DNA from: an uncultured bacterium
GTDB taxonomy: Bacteria > Bacillota > Clostridia > Christensenellales > CAG-917
Assembly: GCA_949432885.1 (NCBI GenBank)
Contig: CASQXY010000003.1
Span: 51,633-115,632, forward strand
Direction of reading: 5' to 3'
DNA length: 64,000 nt
Made by a program: the position numbers and the translations under genes. Every line of letters starts with the position of its first letter. Position 1 is the first letter of the stretch. Below are positions 39,111 through 48,618 of the stretch, one piece after another. The notes under the pieces are model-generated. The model saw nothing but the letters and a program-made list of their open reading frames with translations. It did no database searches and had not been told where the DNA came from.

Positions 39111-42100
39111 GTGAATACGCCAGAGGTTTTAAAACTCAGAAATTTAGGCGAAAAGCTGGCGAAGCTGGACGTCTTCTGCGACAAAGTGCCGACGGAATCC
39201 CGTCGGCGTTTCGACATGCTTTCGGACGCGTCCGTCGTGCGCGTGTGCGAGGGTGCGAAAATTCATATAATTTCACAGCTCGGCTGTCCCCGTCTAATGG
39301 TCGTTTCGGACGAGCTGGGCGCGAAAAGCCTCGCAGGAAAGCTTAAAAGCTGGGGGCTTCGCGTGCGCCATTTGCCTTATAGGGACGATATGCTCATGAT
39401 GCGCAAGAGCGCTTCCCGCGCAAATTCGATAGCGAGAATGCTCGCGCTTGCGGACATTGCCGACGGGAAGGCGGACGTCGTGGTAACTTCGGCGGACAGT
39501 ATGTTGCAGAAGTTCCCCTCCCGCGCGCTTGTGGACAAATTTACCGTGCGCGTATGCGAAGAGGATATCGTATCTCCCGTGGAGCTCGCCGACAGGCTTG
39601 CGCTTGCAGGCTACAAAAGGCAGGAGATGATTGGGGAAATCGGAGACTTTTCCCTTCGCGGCGATATTCTTGACGTATATTCGACGGACAAAATCGCGTA
39701 TCGCATAAACTTTTTCGACGATTTGGTCGAGGAAATAAAGATTGTAGACCCCGAAACCATGCTGTCTTCCAACAAAGTCGGAAGCGTACGGCTTGCGCCT
39801 GCGGATGAAATCCTTTTGGACGGGAAAGGGCTTGCGTCCGCGCGAGCGGCGGTTTGCAGACATATAAACGAGAAAAACGCCGCGCAGACCCTTTCGGCAT
39901 TGCACGAGGGCGCGTGCGACCTTTCCGCAATTTGGGCGCTTCCGTTTATCGAAGACGGCATGCAGTCGCTGACGGAATTTTTCAACGAGGACTCGCAGAG
40001 GCTTATAATTTTCGACGAGCCTAAGGTGATATGGGAGAAACTCGGAATTTTGCAAAAGGAATTCGAGGGCAGAATATCATCCCTCGCTCAGGCGGGAGAA
40101 ATCCTTGAAGAGCACAGGGACGTATATATCGATTTGCATGAGCTCAAACGGCAGTTGCTTCTTGCACGGAAGATGAGTTTCAGTTCCCTCGAACTCGGCA
40201 ATCCTATCTTTTCGCCCAAGTATACCGTACAGCCGATGAACAAGCCCGTGACAAAGTATTATCTAGACCCTCCGTCAATAGGACGGGATATCAAGACCTT
40301 CATACTGAACGGAGCGAAAGTCATACTTGCCTGCGGAAGCAAAGAAAGGGCGAAGAGCGTCGTTGATGGGCTTTCGGAATACGATATCGGCGCGCAGTTC
40401 AGCGAGGACGGAAACGACGAAGCGCAGGTGCTTGCGACGCCTCTCGAAGTGGAAACGGGCGTAATTTATCCCGTCACCAAAGTTGCGCTTATCGGCGTAT
40501 CCGAATGCGTCGGCAAACGCCGCGCGGACAGTATCGTCGCCCCGAAGGCAAAATTCACGGCTCCCAAAGCGGGAGATTACGTAGTGCACAGAGTTCACGG
40601 CATAGGTCTTTGCGAGGGAACGACCCTGATGAAGACCGGCGAGTTCGAGCGCGAGTATATCGTGCTCAGATACAGGGACGGAGACGTGCTCTATGTTGCC
40701 ACCGACCAGATGAACAATCTGCAAAAGTTTGTCGGCGAAGAGCATCCTCCTCTCAACAAACTCGGGGGCAGGGAGTTTGAACGCGAGAAGGAAAAGGTAA
40801 GAAAATCCGTACGCAAACTTGCCGTCAACCTTGTGGAGCTTTACGCGAAAAGGGAAAAACAAAAGGGCTTTACGTATTCGGAGGATACCGTTTGGCAAAA
40901 GGAATTTGAAGACGCGTTCGAGTATGAGGAGACCGCCGACCAGCTTAAAGCTATCGCCGATATTAAAGAGGATATGGAGCGAGGCAGGATTATGGACAGA
41001 CTGCTCGTAGGGGACGTGGGCTTCGGCAAAACGGAGGTCGCTTTCCGCACTATGTTCAAGACGGTCATAGACGGCAAACAGGCGGCGCTGCTTGCTCCTA
41101 CGACGATACTTGCCCGTCAGCACTATGAGAATCTCGCGGCAAGGCTCGCGCCATTCGGCATCAAATGCGGCTTGCTTACACGTTTGCAAAAGGAAGCGGA
41201 AAACAAAAAGATTCTCGACGGACTCAAAGACGGCACGGTGCATATGGTCGTCGCCACGCATAAACTGCTCTCTAAGGAAGTGGAGTTTAAGGATTTGGGA
41301 TTGCTTGTCCTCGACGAGGAACAGCGCTTCGGAGTGGAGCATAAGGAAAAGCTGAAAGTCAAATATCCGCTCGTCAACGTTCTCACGCTGTCCGCGACCC
41401 CAATACCGCGCACTCTCAACATGTCGCTTACGGGTGTCAGGGATATTTCTATGTTGGAAACCGCGCCACGAGGCAGACTGCCCATACAGACCTATGTGGT
41501 GGGTTACAGCGACGCTTTGCTCGCCGACGCCGTGTCTAGAGAAATGGCGAGGGGAGGACAGACCTTCGTGCTCCTTAACGACATATCCCGTCTAGACGCT
41601 TTTGCAAGAACGGTGGAGAAACTCTGCGAGGGCGCGCGTGTGATAACCGCGCATGGGCAGATGCCTCCCTATCAGCTCGAAGCGAGAATGTCCGCGTTTT
41701 ATGAAAAGCAGTATGACGTGCTTGTCGCAACGACTATTATAGAAAACGGAATAGACCTTCCCGACGCGAATACGCTTATTGTTATCGACAGCGGAAATTT
41801 CGGGCTCTCTCAGCTTTATCAGTTGCGCGGAAGAGTGGGAAGAAGAGGCGAGCTCGCGCACGCGTATTTTACGATTCCCGAAAACGGTACGCTTACCGAT
41901 ACCGCGGAAAAACGTCTCAAAACCCTGCTGGACAACACCGATATAGGCAGCGGATTCAGAGTGGCGCTGTCCGACCTTTCCATTCGCGGCGCGGGCTCTT
42001 TGCTCGGAGCGGAGCAGAGCGGACATATCGAAAAGGTCGGATATGAAATGTATCTCGAACTGCTTGACGAAGCGGTGAAGGAAATCAAGACGGGCGTTGT

Positions 42101-42551
42101 GCAAAAGCCCGCGAGAGATACGGAGATGAGAGTAGACGCGGCGGCGTTTATACGCGAGGGCTTTGTGAGCAGCCGCGACAAGCTCCGCATATACAAACGA
42201 ATTTCGGAAATAGGAAGCAAATCCGCGCGCGACAGCCTTATCGCCGAACTTTCCGAGGTGTACGGACCGGTGGATTTGCCGCTTGAAAATCTTATAAATA
42301 TAGCGCTTCTGAAAAATCTGGCTTCCCGATTCGACGTTTCCAGAATTGTCATAAACAAGCTCGGAGCGGGAGCGAATTTTTACGATTCGGATATTTTCAA
42401 AAACGAGGTGCTTATGCGAGCCGTAGCCGAACACAGCGGAAACGTCGTGCTTACCACTACGATTCCTCCCACTCTCATAATGGAAGCAAACAACAAGACG
42501 GCGGAACAAAAGCTAGAAATGATGATTGATTTTTTCTCCTCGGCGGTGTGA
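39111..42551 (+). CDS. mfd: Transcription-repair coupling factor
   Basis: About 1146 residues, a normal Mfd length. Order: UvrB-like N-terminal part, RNA-polymerase-interacting CarD-like domain (GDYVVHRVHGIGLCEG, about residue 485), helicase with Walker A GDVGFGKTEVAFR (about 633) and DEEQRFGV (about 735), SATPIPRTL, the second helicase half (TTIIENGIDLPDANT, QLRGRVGRRG), and the TRCF C-terminal domain. It removes stalled RNA polymerase and recruits UvrA. The start is uncertain: GTG 39111 or in-frame TTG 39102, neither with a clear ribosome site. Confidence 0.94.
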   Translation: MNTPEVLKLRNLGEKLAKLDVFCDKVPTESRRRFDMLSDASVVRVCEGAKIHIISQLGCPRLMVVSDELGAKSLAGKLKSWGLRVRHLPYRDDMLMMRKSASRANSIARMLALADIADGKADVVVTSADSMLQKFPSRALVDKFTVRVCEEDIVSPVELADRLALAGYKRQEMIGEIGDFSLRGDILDVYSTDKIAYRINFFDDLVEEIKIVDPETMLSSNKVGSVRLAPADEILLDGKGLASARAAVCRHINEKNAAQTLSALHEGACDLSAIWALPFIEDGMQSLTEFFNEDSQRLIIFDEPKVIWEKLGILQKEFEGRISSLAQAGEILEEHRDVYIDLHELKRQLLLARKMSFSSLELGNPIFSPKYTVQPMNKPVTKYYLDPPSIGRDIKTFILNGAKVILACGSKERAKSVVDGLSEYDIGAQFSEDGNDEAQVLATPLEVETGVIYPVTKVALIGVSECVGKRRADSIVAPKAKFTAPKAGDYVVHRVHGIGLCEGTTLMKTGEFEREYIVLRYRDGDVLYVATDQMNNLQKFVGEEHPPLNKLGGREFEREKEKVRKSVRKLAVNLVELYAKREKQKGFTYSEDTVWQKEFEDAFEYEETADQLKAIADIKEDMERGRIMDRLLVGDVGFGKTEVAFRTMFKTVIDGKQAALLAPTTILARQHYENLAARLAPFGIKCGLLTRLQKEAENKKILDGLKDGTVHMVVATHKLLSKEVEFKDLGLLVLDEEQRFGVEHKEKLKVKYPLVNVLTLSATPIPRTLNMSLTGVRDISMLETAPRGRLPIQTYVVGYSDALLADAVSREMARGGQTFVLLNDISRLDAFARTVEKLCEGARVITAHGQMPPYQLEARMSAFYEKQYDVLVATTIIENGIDLPDANTLIVIDSGNFGLSQLYQLRGRVGRRGELAHAYFTIPENGTLTDTAEKRLKTLLDNTDIGSGFRVALSDLSIRGAGSLLGAEQSGHIEKVGYEMYLELLDEAVKEIKTGVVQKPARDTEMRVDAAAFIREGFVSSRDKLRIYKRISEIGSKSARDSLIAELSEVYGPVDLPLENLINIALLKNLASRFDVSRIVINKLGAGANFYDSDIFKNEVLMRAVAEHSGNVVLTTTIPPTLIMEANNKTAEQKLEMMIDFFSSAV

Positions 42552-42627
42552 CATAATTTGTTCGTTTAATAACTTAAAAGAGAGTTTATAATATCAATTT
42601 TATACGGTAAAATATGGATTATATAAT

Positions 42628-42657
42628 AAACGACACAATATGTGCCGTTTATTGTTG
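42628..42657. terminator. Hairpin between mfd and the convergent collagen-like gene
   Basis: AAACGACACA / TGTGCCGTTT with one mismatch, then TTGTTGTTT. Between 42660 and 42758, two short degenerate copies of the collagen gene's last codons follow. Confidence 0.5.
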
Positions 42658-42758
42658 TTTACTCTTGTCCTTTATGCAGACTTCAACACGGCGTTGTCAG
42701 CCTGTGCTTTTTGCGCTTAGCCGGACTCAATACGGTAGAATCAGTCCGCACATTGCGC

Positions 42759-44030
42759 TTATGCCAGCTTCAACACGGTCAGGTTTGCGCCGGTGTAGTC
42801 GGAGCTTTCTGTCGACGAGTTGTGGATAGAGAGCGCCGTGGGCGCAGCTGCGACGTATACGATTGTCTTGCTCACGTTCGCCTGCTGAGTGTTTGCGGTT
42901 TCGCTGTTGATGATTTCCGTTGCGAGAGGAGCGCCGTTTGCGTAAAGCTGAATACTCATAACTCCGTTCGCACCGGAAGTGCCCGTAGCGCCGAAGGTCA
43001 CTAGATAGGTGCCTGTTGGTACGTTGACTGCGTTTGCCGTTACCGTCATCACGGTGCCTGTCGAAGCCGCGGCTTGTGTGAGCGGAATTATCGCGCCCGT
43101 CGCTACCGTCTGTGCTCCGCCGTTTGCGTATATGCCGTCGCTCGTGCCTGCGGGACCCGCGGGACCTTGCGGACCGGTTGCGCCCGTAGCGCCCGTTGCA
43201 CCAGTCGCACCTACGGGACCCTGAGGACCTGTCGCGCCCGTAGCGCCCGTCGCTCCCGTCGGTATGCCGAAGGTGAAGCTGAATACCTTGGCCGTATCGG
43301 GACCGCTCGCAGTCACGGTTGCGGTTGCCGCCGAGCCTTCGGGCAGAGTGGTTGCCGTTGCGGTGGGAGTTCCGAAGCCCGCCGCTTCTCCGTCGGCGCC
43401 TGCCGCGCCCGTAGCGCCGGTTGCACCAGTCGCACCAGTCGCGCCCGCGGGACCCTGAGGTCCTGTCGCGCCCGTAGGACCTATCGGACCTTGCGGACCG
43501 GTTGCGCCCGTAGCGCCCGTCGCTCCTGCGGGACCCTGAGGTATTCCGAAGGCGAAGGTAAAGACTTTTGCGGTGTCGGGACCGCTTGCCGTCACGGAAA
43601 CGGTGGGGTCAGAGCCCGAAGGAAGCTCGGTCGCCGTCGCTGCGGGCGTTCCGAATCCTGCCGCCGCGCCCGCGGGACCCGCGGCTCCCGTAGCGCCCGT
43701 TGCGCCCGTTGCTCCCTGAGGACCTGTGGCGCCGGTCGCTCCGATGGGACCCTGAGGACCAGTCGCGCCCGTTGCGCCCGTTGCTCCGATAGGACCTTGC
43801 GGACCCTGAGGTCCCTGCGGACCCATAGGACCGATTGCGCCTGTCGCGCCTGCGGGACCTTGCGCGCCCATAGGACCGATTGGACCCATGGGACCTACGG
43901 GACCCATCGGACCTGCGGGACCCTGAGGTCCGCGTAAACATACCGTCGTGGTGTCGCGTATGACGTCGCACGGTCTTTCTGCAGGGTGGTGATGACAGCA
44001 ACGGTTGTTGCAATCGTTGTTGAAAAACAT
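42759..44030 (-). CDS. Collagen-like repeat surface protein (BclA-like)
   Basis: A 423-residue protein. A short Cys/His-rich head ([13 protein letters not shown]) is followed by three blocks of Gly-X-Y repeats, mostly GPQGP and GATGATG. They are split by two copies of a 45-residue unit of the form AAGFGTPxATATxLPxGS...[19 protein letters not shown]. The end (about residues 290-423) is a globular beta domain of the exosporium-protein type ([18 protein letters not shown]...). The interleaved unit resembles domains in phage tail fibres. It has no classical signal peptide, as in BclA. AAGGAGG precedes the ATG. Location on a spore or cell surface is inference. Confidence 0.88.
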   Translation of the reverse strand: MFFNNDCNNRCCHHHPAERPCDVIRDTTTVCLRGPQGPAGPMGPVGPMGPIGPMGAQGPAGATGAIGPMGPQGPQGPQGPIGATGATGATGPQGPIGATGATGPQGATGATGATGAAGPAGAAAGFGTPAATATELPSGSDPTVSVTASGPDTAKVFTFAFGIPQGPAGATGATGATGPQGPIGPTGATGPQGPAGATGATGATGATGAAGADGEAAGFGTPTATATTLPEGSAATATVTASGPDTAKVFSFTFGIPTGATGATGATGPQGPVGATGATGATGATGPQGPAGPAGTSDGIYANGGAQTVATGAIIPLTQAAASTGTVMTVTANAVNVPTGTYLVTFGATGTSGANGVMSIQLYANGAPLATEIINSETANTQQANVSKTIVYVAAAPTALSIHNSSTESSDYTGANLTVLKLA

Positions 44031-44130
44031 AATAGTAATCCTCCTTCAAATATGTAAGAGCGATATGTAAGGGAAATCGGCAATCCGCCTCTCTGTATAC
44101 TATGTGGACGTTTGAAAATTTGTTATAGAG

Positions 44131-44159
44131 TTGACGGAGAGTTTTATTTTGTTTATATT
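44131..44159 (+). promoter_or_regulatory. Promoter of the HAAS-type membrane protein gene
   Basis: TTGACG, 17 bp, TATATT; about 48 nt before the ATG at 44208. Confidence 0.65.
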
Positions 44160-44207
44160 GAGTACATATCGGACTTGCGCGCATATATACGCGGATAAGG
44201 AGAATGT

Positions 44208-45050
44208 ATGGAAGAGAGATTCAAAAGCTATCTGGAAGCGAAATTCAAACAGATAGCGCCCACGAAAGCGGCTATGGAATATAGGAAAAGCCTGCTGATT
44301 AAGCTAATGGACCGCGCGCAGGAGTTGCATATCAAAGGTATGTCGGACGAAGAGCTTATCTATGGGACAGTCATAACGGAGCTCGGCGATTTCGACGCGG
44401 AGTTGCGCGATTACGAGAACAGGACTCTAAAACGGGACGTGAATATAAAGATAGCGACGCTTTGCGCAACACTTGGCGCTATGTATCTTATAGTTATTGT
44501 CGCAATCTATCTTATAGTAGGGTTTGTTACGCGCGTATGGCATCCTACCTGGCTGATAATCGCAGTGGGAATCCTTATCGCTCTGACTGCTATATCGATT
44601 GCGGCTTGCGTAGCGCTTGGAAGACGGAAGAAATTCGTTGCTATGCGCGCGTCTATCGTCGGAGCAGAAATTCCGATCGGAGTCACGGTATTTCTGTTTT
44701 TGCAGTTGGCGGGCGGCGTAAAGGGAAGCTTTATGACTTTCCTAGCCCTGACGGCGGTCATATTTATAATAGATACGGTCGCGGCGTTTGCGAGCGGGAG
44801 CAGATTCAGATGGATAGAGCTGCCTATATGTATAGAGACGGTTCTGGTTATGCTGTACGTGATTCTCGGACTCGGTCTGTCCTATAACGGAATAAATATT
44901 TGGCATCCCGCATGGCTGCTGTGTTTAGGCGGAATCGTCGCTGCGCTTGTTCAGATAATAGGGGTTGTCGTAATACGCGCTCGGGAGAAGAAACGTGAAA
45001 ATTCCGACGACTGTACCGTAATAGATGAGGAATACTGGACGAAATGGTGA
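44208..45050 (+). CDS. HAAS/permease-prefix-type membrane protein
   Basis: A 280-residue protein. The first 75 residues form a soluble helical domain (ERFKSYLEAKFKQ...MSDEELIYGTVITELGDFDAELRDYE), typical of the HAAS / permease prefix domains that precede membrane parts in Firmicutes. Six or so hydrophobic helices follow (about 85-105, 115-140, 150-175, 185-200, 205-225, 235-255), and a charged tail (REKKRENSDDCTVIDEEYW). AAGGAG precedes the ATG. Such proteins often sit beside PadR regulators; none is present here. Function is unknown, perhaps envelope-stress signalling. Confidence 0.7.
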   Translation: MEERFKSYLEAKFKQIAPTKAAMEYRKSLLIKLMDRAQELHIKGMSDEELIYGTVITELGDFDAELRDYENRTLKRDVNIKIATLCATLGAMYLIVIVAIYLIVGFVTRVWHPTWLIIAVGILIALTAISIAACVALGRRKKFVAMRASIVGAEIPIGVTVFLFLQLAGGVKGSFMTFLALTAVIFIIDTVAAFASGSRFRWIELPICIETVLVMLYVILGLGLSYNGINIWHPAWLLCLGGIVAALVQIIGVVVIRAREKKRENSDDCTVIDEEYWTKW

Positions 45051-45113
45051 AAGACCGAAAACAAGGTCGGATTAAATTTATATAACCGATACAAAATCAA
45101 ACGGGATACGTAT

Positions 45114-46403
45114 ATGAAAAAGAAAATGCTCAAAGCCGAGATGTGGGATAGAATGCAGTTTCTGTTCCGCAGCTTCTACGACAGAATGGTGCACCTTAAA
45201 CTCTATTACAACGGCAGGATTGACGAGGCAACGCTCAAAAATGCAGTCGTGTTTATGGTGGAACGCGCGCCCGTTTTGCACAGCAGTTTCCAGACAACGG
45301 CAATAAAGCCTTATTGGAAGGAGGAGGATTACACCGCCGACGATATCGTGACATTTGTAAAAAGCGAAAACGCCGAGGCGGATTCCGACGAGTTCCTCTC
45401 GGGCGGTATCGCGTACGACAATAAAGTGCAGATAAAAATCGCCGTTTTCGAGCAGGAGGATAAGAGCGTGCTCGCGGTGCTCGTAAACCATATGTGTATG
45501 GACGGCGGCGACTTTAAGTATTTCATGGCGAGGCTGTGTGAAAATTACAATGACCTAAGGCGCGGCGAATATGCCGAGCTGGATATGAAATCGGGTTCGC
45601 GCGGCTATGAACAGGTGTACACCAAGCTGACGGGAAAGGATTTGAAAAAAGCTCGAAGCCTGTACAAAAATGTGAGCAAAAACAAAGATAAAGTGCCGTT
45701 TCCGTGGACTGAACCCTCCGATTCGGACAAAAACCGCATCGTAAGACGAGAGATAGACGGGGAGCGCTTCGCACTTATGAGAGATACGGCTAAATCGCTC
45801 GGGCTCACCGTCAACGACGCAGTTATGGCGGTTACCGTGCGCACCTTGTACGAGCTGTGCGGCATCGGCGGTTCGAGTCCGCTCACGGTGTCCTGCGCCG
45901 TCGATTTGAGGAGGCATATAGACGGCGGCGGAGCATACGGCGGAATAACCAATCACACCGCTTGGATCGCGTGCAGAACTACTGTCAGAGGCGAGAGTAT
46001 GCGCGACACCGTGGTAAACGTCGCGCGGTCGATGAGAGGATATAAACGGGATAAGTTTATAGGGCTGTATTCTCTTCCGCTTTTGAAGCTGGCATATACG
46101 ATTTTTCCGCAGGATATCGCTGAGTTTGCCATAAAGCTCGGCTACGACAACCCGTTGCTCGCGGTCAGTAACATAGGCAGACTGGGCGACGAGAAACTCT
46201 TTCTCGACGGAACGGAGCTTACGGGCGGCTTTATGTCGGGCGCGACAAAGTACAAGCCGTATTTCCTTATGTCCGTCACTACGCTTCTCGGAAAAATGAC
46301 TCTGTCGACCTCAATGCGCGGGAACGAAAAGGATTCGGAGACAGTAAAGAGGTACTTCGATATCTTCGAGAGGAATCTTGCGGAGTTCATAAAATTGGCA
46401 TAA
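45114..46403 (+). CDS. Condensation-domain-like acyltransferase
   Basis: A 429-residue protein of the CoA-dependent acyltransferase/condensation superfamily. The catalytic H-x-x-x-D-G motif reads NHMCMDGGDF (about residue 125). The second half contains TVNDAVMAVTVRTLYEL and VDLRRHIDGGGAYGGITNHTA, as in condensation domains and alcohol acetyltransferase-like proteins. SNIGRLGDEKLF lies near the C-terminus. No carrier protein or NRPS domain is adjacent, so it probably joins an acyl-CoA to a small acceptor. The downstream esterase may act on the same kind of ester. Confidence 0.78.
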   Translation: MKKKMLKAEMWDRMQFLFRSFYDRMVHLKLYYNGRIDEATLKNAVVFMVERAPVLHSSFQTTAIKPYWKEEDYTADDIVTFVKSENAEADSDEFLSGGIAYDNKVQIKIAVFEQEDKSVLAVLVNHMCMDGGDFKYFMARLCENYNDLRRGEYAELDMKSGSRGYEQVYTKLTGKDLKKARSLYKNVSKNKDKVPFPWTEPSDSDKNRIVRREIDGERFALMRDTAKSLGLTVNDAVMAVTVRTLYELCGIGGSSPLTVSCAVDLRRHIDGGGAYGGITNHTAWIACRTTVRGESMRDTVVNVARSMRGYKRDKFIGLYSLPLLKLAYTIFPQDIAEFAIKLGYDNPLLAVSNIGRLGDEKLFLDGTELTGGFMSGATKYKPYFLMSVTTLLGKMTLSTSMRGNEKDSETVKRYFDIFERNLAEFIKLA

Positions 46404-46461
46404 CGGCGGTTGCGGTTTTGCGAAATTTACGATGGAGTATCCGAGTTTTTCTCAAAAGATA

Positions 46462-46490
46462 TTGCGCGGCGTAGCGTATTGTGCTAAAAT
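46462..46490 (+). promoter_or_regulatory. Promoter of the esterase gene
   Basis: TTGCGC, 17 bp, TAAAAT, about 40 nt before the ATG at 46530. Confidence 0.5.
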
Positions 46491-46529
46491 CATATCATAT
46501 ATTATACAAGTGTAAATCAGGAGGGGATT

Positions 46530-47444
46530 ATGACATTTGCGCGCAGTTTATTCGTTTTTATCGATAAGGCTTTCGATAGAGGACAGAATAAAATCAAGAT
46601 GCTCCGTTTCAAGGATGTGAACTTCTGCGAAGAAAAGGATATCTCGTACGGAGATACCGAGTGCGAAAAACTGGATACTTACTGCCTGCCCAAGCAGGAC
46701 GGCGAAAAGTATCCCGTGTTTTTCCTCATTCACGGCGGCGGCTTTGTCGCAGGCGACAAGTATTACAGAAGAGGTCTTTCGAGGTGGGTTGCAAGTCTCG
46801 GCTTCTTTGTTGTGAACGTCAACTATGCGCTCGGTCCGCAGTATAAATTTCCGACGGGCATAAAACAGCTTGTAAAGGCTCTCAACTGGGTGGGCGCAAA
46901 TGCGGAGAAGTACAACCTCGACCTTGACAATATGTGCGTGTCGGGCGACAGCGCGGGCGGATATTATTCCGCCATGCTCGCGTGCGTTGCAAACAATAAG
47001 GATTTGCAGGAAAGATTCGGAGTGAATACGGAGCTCAAATTCCGCACTGCGATGCTTGACTGCGGTATTTATGATATAAACGAGGCTCTCAGTAAAAAAT
47101 TGCCGATGAATCTTACCGAAAAGATTCTTATCGACTTCTGCGGCATCCGTTTGCGACAGCTTGAAAATTACGAATACTACGACGTGCTCGCGCCGTTTAA
47201 TTTCGTGGACGAGAAATTCCCCGTCTCGTTTATAACCTATGCGGAGAAGGATTTTTTCTGCAAAGGTCAGGGACAGAAGCTTATTGCAAAATTGCAGGAA
47301 AAAGGCGTGCACGTAGAGGAGCATCATTCCACCAAGTTTATGGACAACCATTGTTATCCCTTAAACTGGACGAAGGGCGCAGCGGTTGAGAATGTAAAAC
47401 TTATGGAGGACTTTTTAAGAAGGGTCATCGCAAAAGAGATATAA
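46530..47444 (+). CDS. Alpha/beta-hydrolase, HSL-type esterase
   Basis: The 304-residue hydrolase has an oxyanion HGGGFVAGDK (about residue 70), as in the hormone-sensitive-lipase family. The nucleophile is in GDSAGGYYSAML (Ser about 147), and the His is probably in MDNHCYPL near residue 272. No signal peptide is clear, so it likely acts in the cytosol on small esters. AGGAGGGG precedes the ATG. Its 3' end runs into a terminator that also touches the next gene's start. Confidence 0.85.
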   Translation: MTFARSLFVFIDKAFDRGQNKIKMLRFKDVNFCEEKDISYGDTECEKLDTYCLPKQDGEKYPVFFLIHGGGFVAGDKYYRRGLSRWVASLGFFVVNVNYALGPQYKFPTGIKQLVKALNWVGANAEKYNLDLDNMCVSGDSAGGYYSAMLACVANNKDLQERFGVNTELKFRTAMLDCGIYDINEALSKKLPMNLTEKILIDFCGIRLRQLENYEYYDVLAPFNFVDEKFPVSFITYAEKDFFCKGQGQKLIAKLQEKGVHVEEHHSTKFMDNHCYPLNWTKGAAVENVKLMEDFLRRVIAKEI

Positions 47445-47447
47445 TGC

Positions 47448-47471
47448 AAAGCGCCCGACAAGGGCGCTTTT
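47448..47471 (+). terminator. Terminator after the esterase gene
   Basis: AAAGCGCCC / GGGCGCTTTT with GACAA loop. It lies 7 nt before the ATG of the following gene. Confidence 0.75.
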
Positions 47472-47477
47472 CAATCT

Positions 47478-48467
47478 ATGTTGAAAAGAATCAAGGATTT
47501 GAAAGTTCGTATTTTCGGAGAGAAATCCGAAAGCGAAGGCGTATCCGCGGATATGCCCGTATCCGCTTGCGGCAATCAGTCCGACGAGTACGTGCACATT
47601 TCGGAATCGGACGCTTGCCGAGAGGAGGCCGAGGCGGCGGTCACACAGAGCGCCGCGGAGCAAGCTTCTGCCGAATGCACGGACTCCACACCTGCGGATT
47701 TTGCAGAATCGGCATACGCCGAGCGCACGGAAGAGTCGGCCGACGGCTCGGAGGACGGGATAGCTGAGGACGGTATCAAAGCGGACGACGGCGTTGTTCA
47801 AGCTGAGGGCGCGGAGCAATCGGACGGGGAAGCGAAGCTTAAAAGCGACGCGGACAGGGTGCGCAAGTCTATTGGACGGAGAAAGATTCCTCGGGAAAAA
47901 TACGTCGCCGAGGTTGGGAAGAGCGAAACCGTAAGGGTGAACAGGGAGACGTCCGCGCTGCGCAAAATCAGCGCGATATGGACTCTCGTATCCACCGCGT
48001 ACGCTATTGTCACCACCTGTTTGTTCGTAAGCAGGGACTGGGTTTCGAGCGTCGTATCGTACGTGTTGATTGCCATACTTGCGGTTTACGTTTTGGTGTT
48101 TATAGGACTTATAGTTTTCGTTGTGCGCGACCCCCAAAGAGGCACTAAATCCACAAAGGCGTATAAGAAGGGGCTGGGGATTTTCAAGGCGGTTATAAAC
48201 GTCGTGTTTCTGGCGCTTACTGCGGTCTCGCTTACGGGAATGGCGGCAAACGATATGAACGTTGGAAAGTGGATTATGTTTGTGCTCACGTTCGTCGTCG
48301 CGGTTGTTCAGCTCGGTCTTAAGATATGTCTGCTTGCGATGAAACTGGTCACAAGGCATATCGCGAAAAAGTACAAGGTCAAGATAGAAAACTATCGTGA
48401 CGGCAGAAGAAAGAAGAACGGCACAATGGATAAATTGACCGAGCGCAAGTATAGAGAAAAGGACTGA
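47478..48467 (+). CDS. Membrane protein with long acidic N-terminal region
   Basis: The 329-residue protein has a first 115 residues rich in Glu, Ala, Asp and Ser, low in complexity and probably disordered. A basic stretch (RKSIGRRKIPREK) follows, then four hydrophobic helices (about 165-185, 192-217, 235-257, 264-288) and a very basic tail (NYRDGRRKKNGTMDK). No family is recognised. The ATG at 47478 has no ribosome site, and a terminator hairpin lies directly in front. The true start could be further in (for example at the Met near residue 26), or the gene relies on read-through. Confidence 0.6.
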   Translation: MLKRIKDLKVRIFGEKSESEGVSADMPVSACGNQSDEYVHISESDACREEAEAAVTQSAAEQASAECTDSTPADFAESAYAERTEESADGSEDGIAEDGIKADDGVVQAEGAEQSDGEAKLKSDADRVRKSIGRRKIPREKYVAEVGKSETVRVNRETSALRKISAIWTLVSTAYAIVTTCLFVSRDWVSSVVSYVLIAILAVYVLVFIGLIVFVVRDPQRGTKSTKAYKKGLGIFKAVINVVFLALTAVSLTGMAANDMNVGKWIMFVLTFVVAVVQLGLKICLLAMKLVTRHIAKKYKVKIENYRDGRRKKNGTMDKLTERKYREKD

Positions 48468-48507
48468 GCCGTCGTTTATGATATCACAATAAACGGATAA
48501 TAATTAC

Positions 48508-48535
48508 AAAAACCGCAGTTTATCTGCGGTTTTTA
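48508..48535. terminator. Bidirectional terminator
   Basis: AAAAACCGCAG / CTGCGGTTTTT; serves the membrane-protein gene and the converging apgM. Confidence 0.85.
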
Positions 48536-48618
48536 TTGCATAAATTGCTGTTTTTGTGAAATACACAAAGTTTTTATGCCATTTAGAGCATTTGTATTTT
48601 AATTACGTCACGCGTAGC

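Noticed and set aside
42759..44030. Prophage tail fibre
   Set aside because: No other phage gene is in the window, and the head and C-terminal domain resemble exosporium collagen-like proteins.
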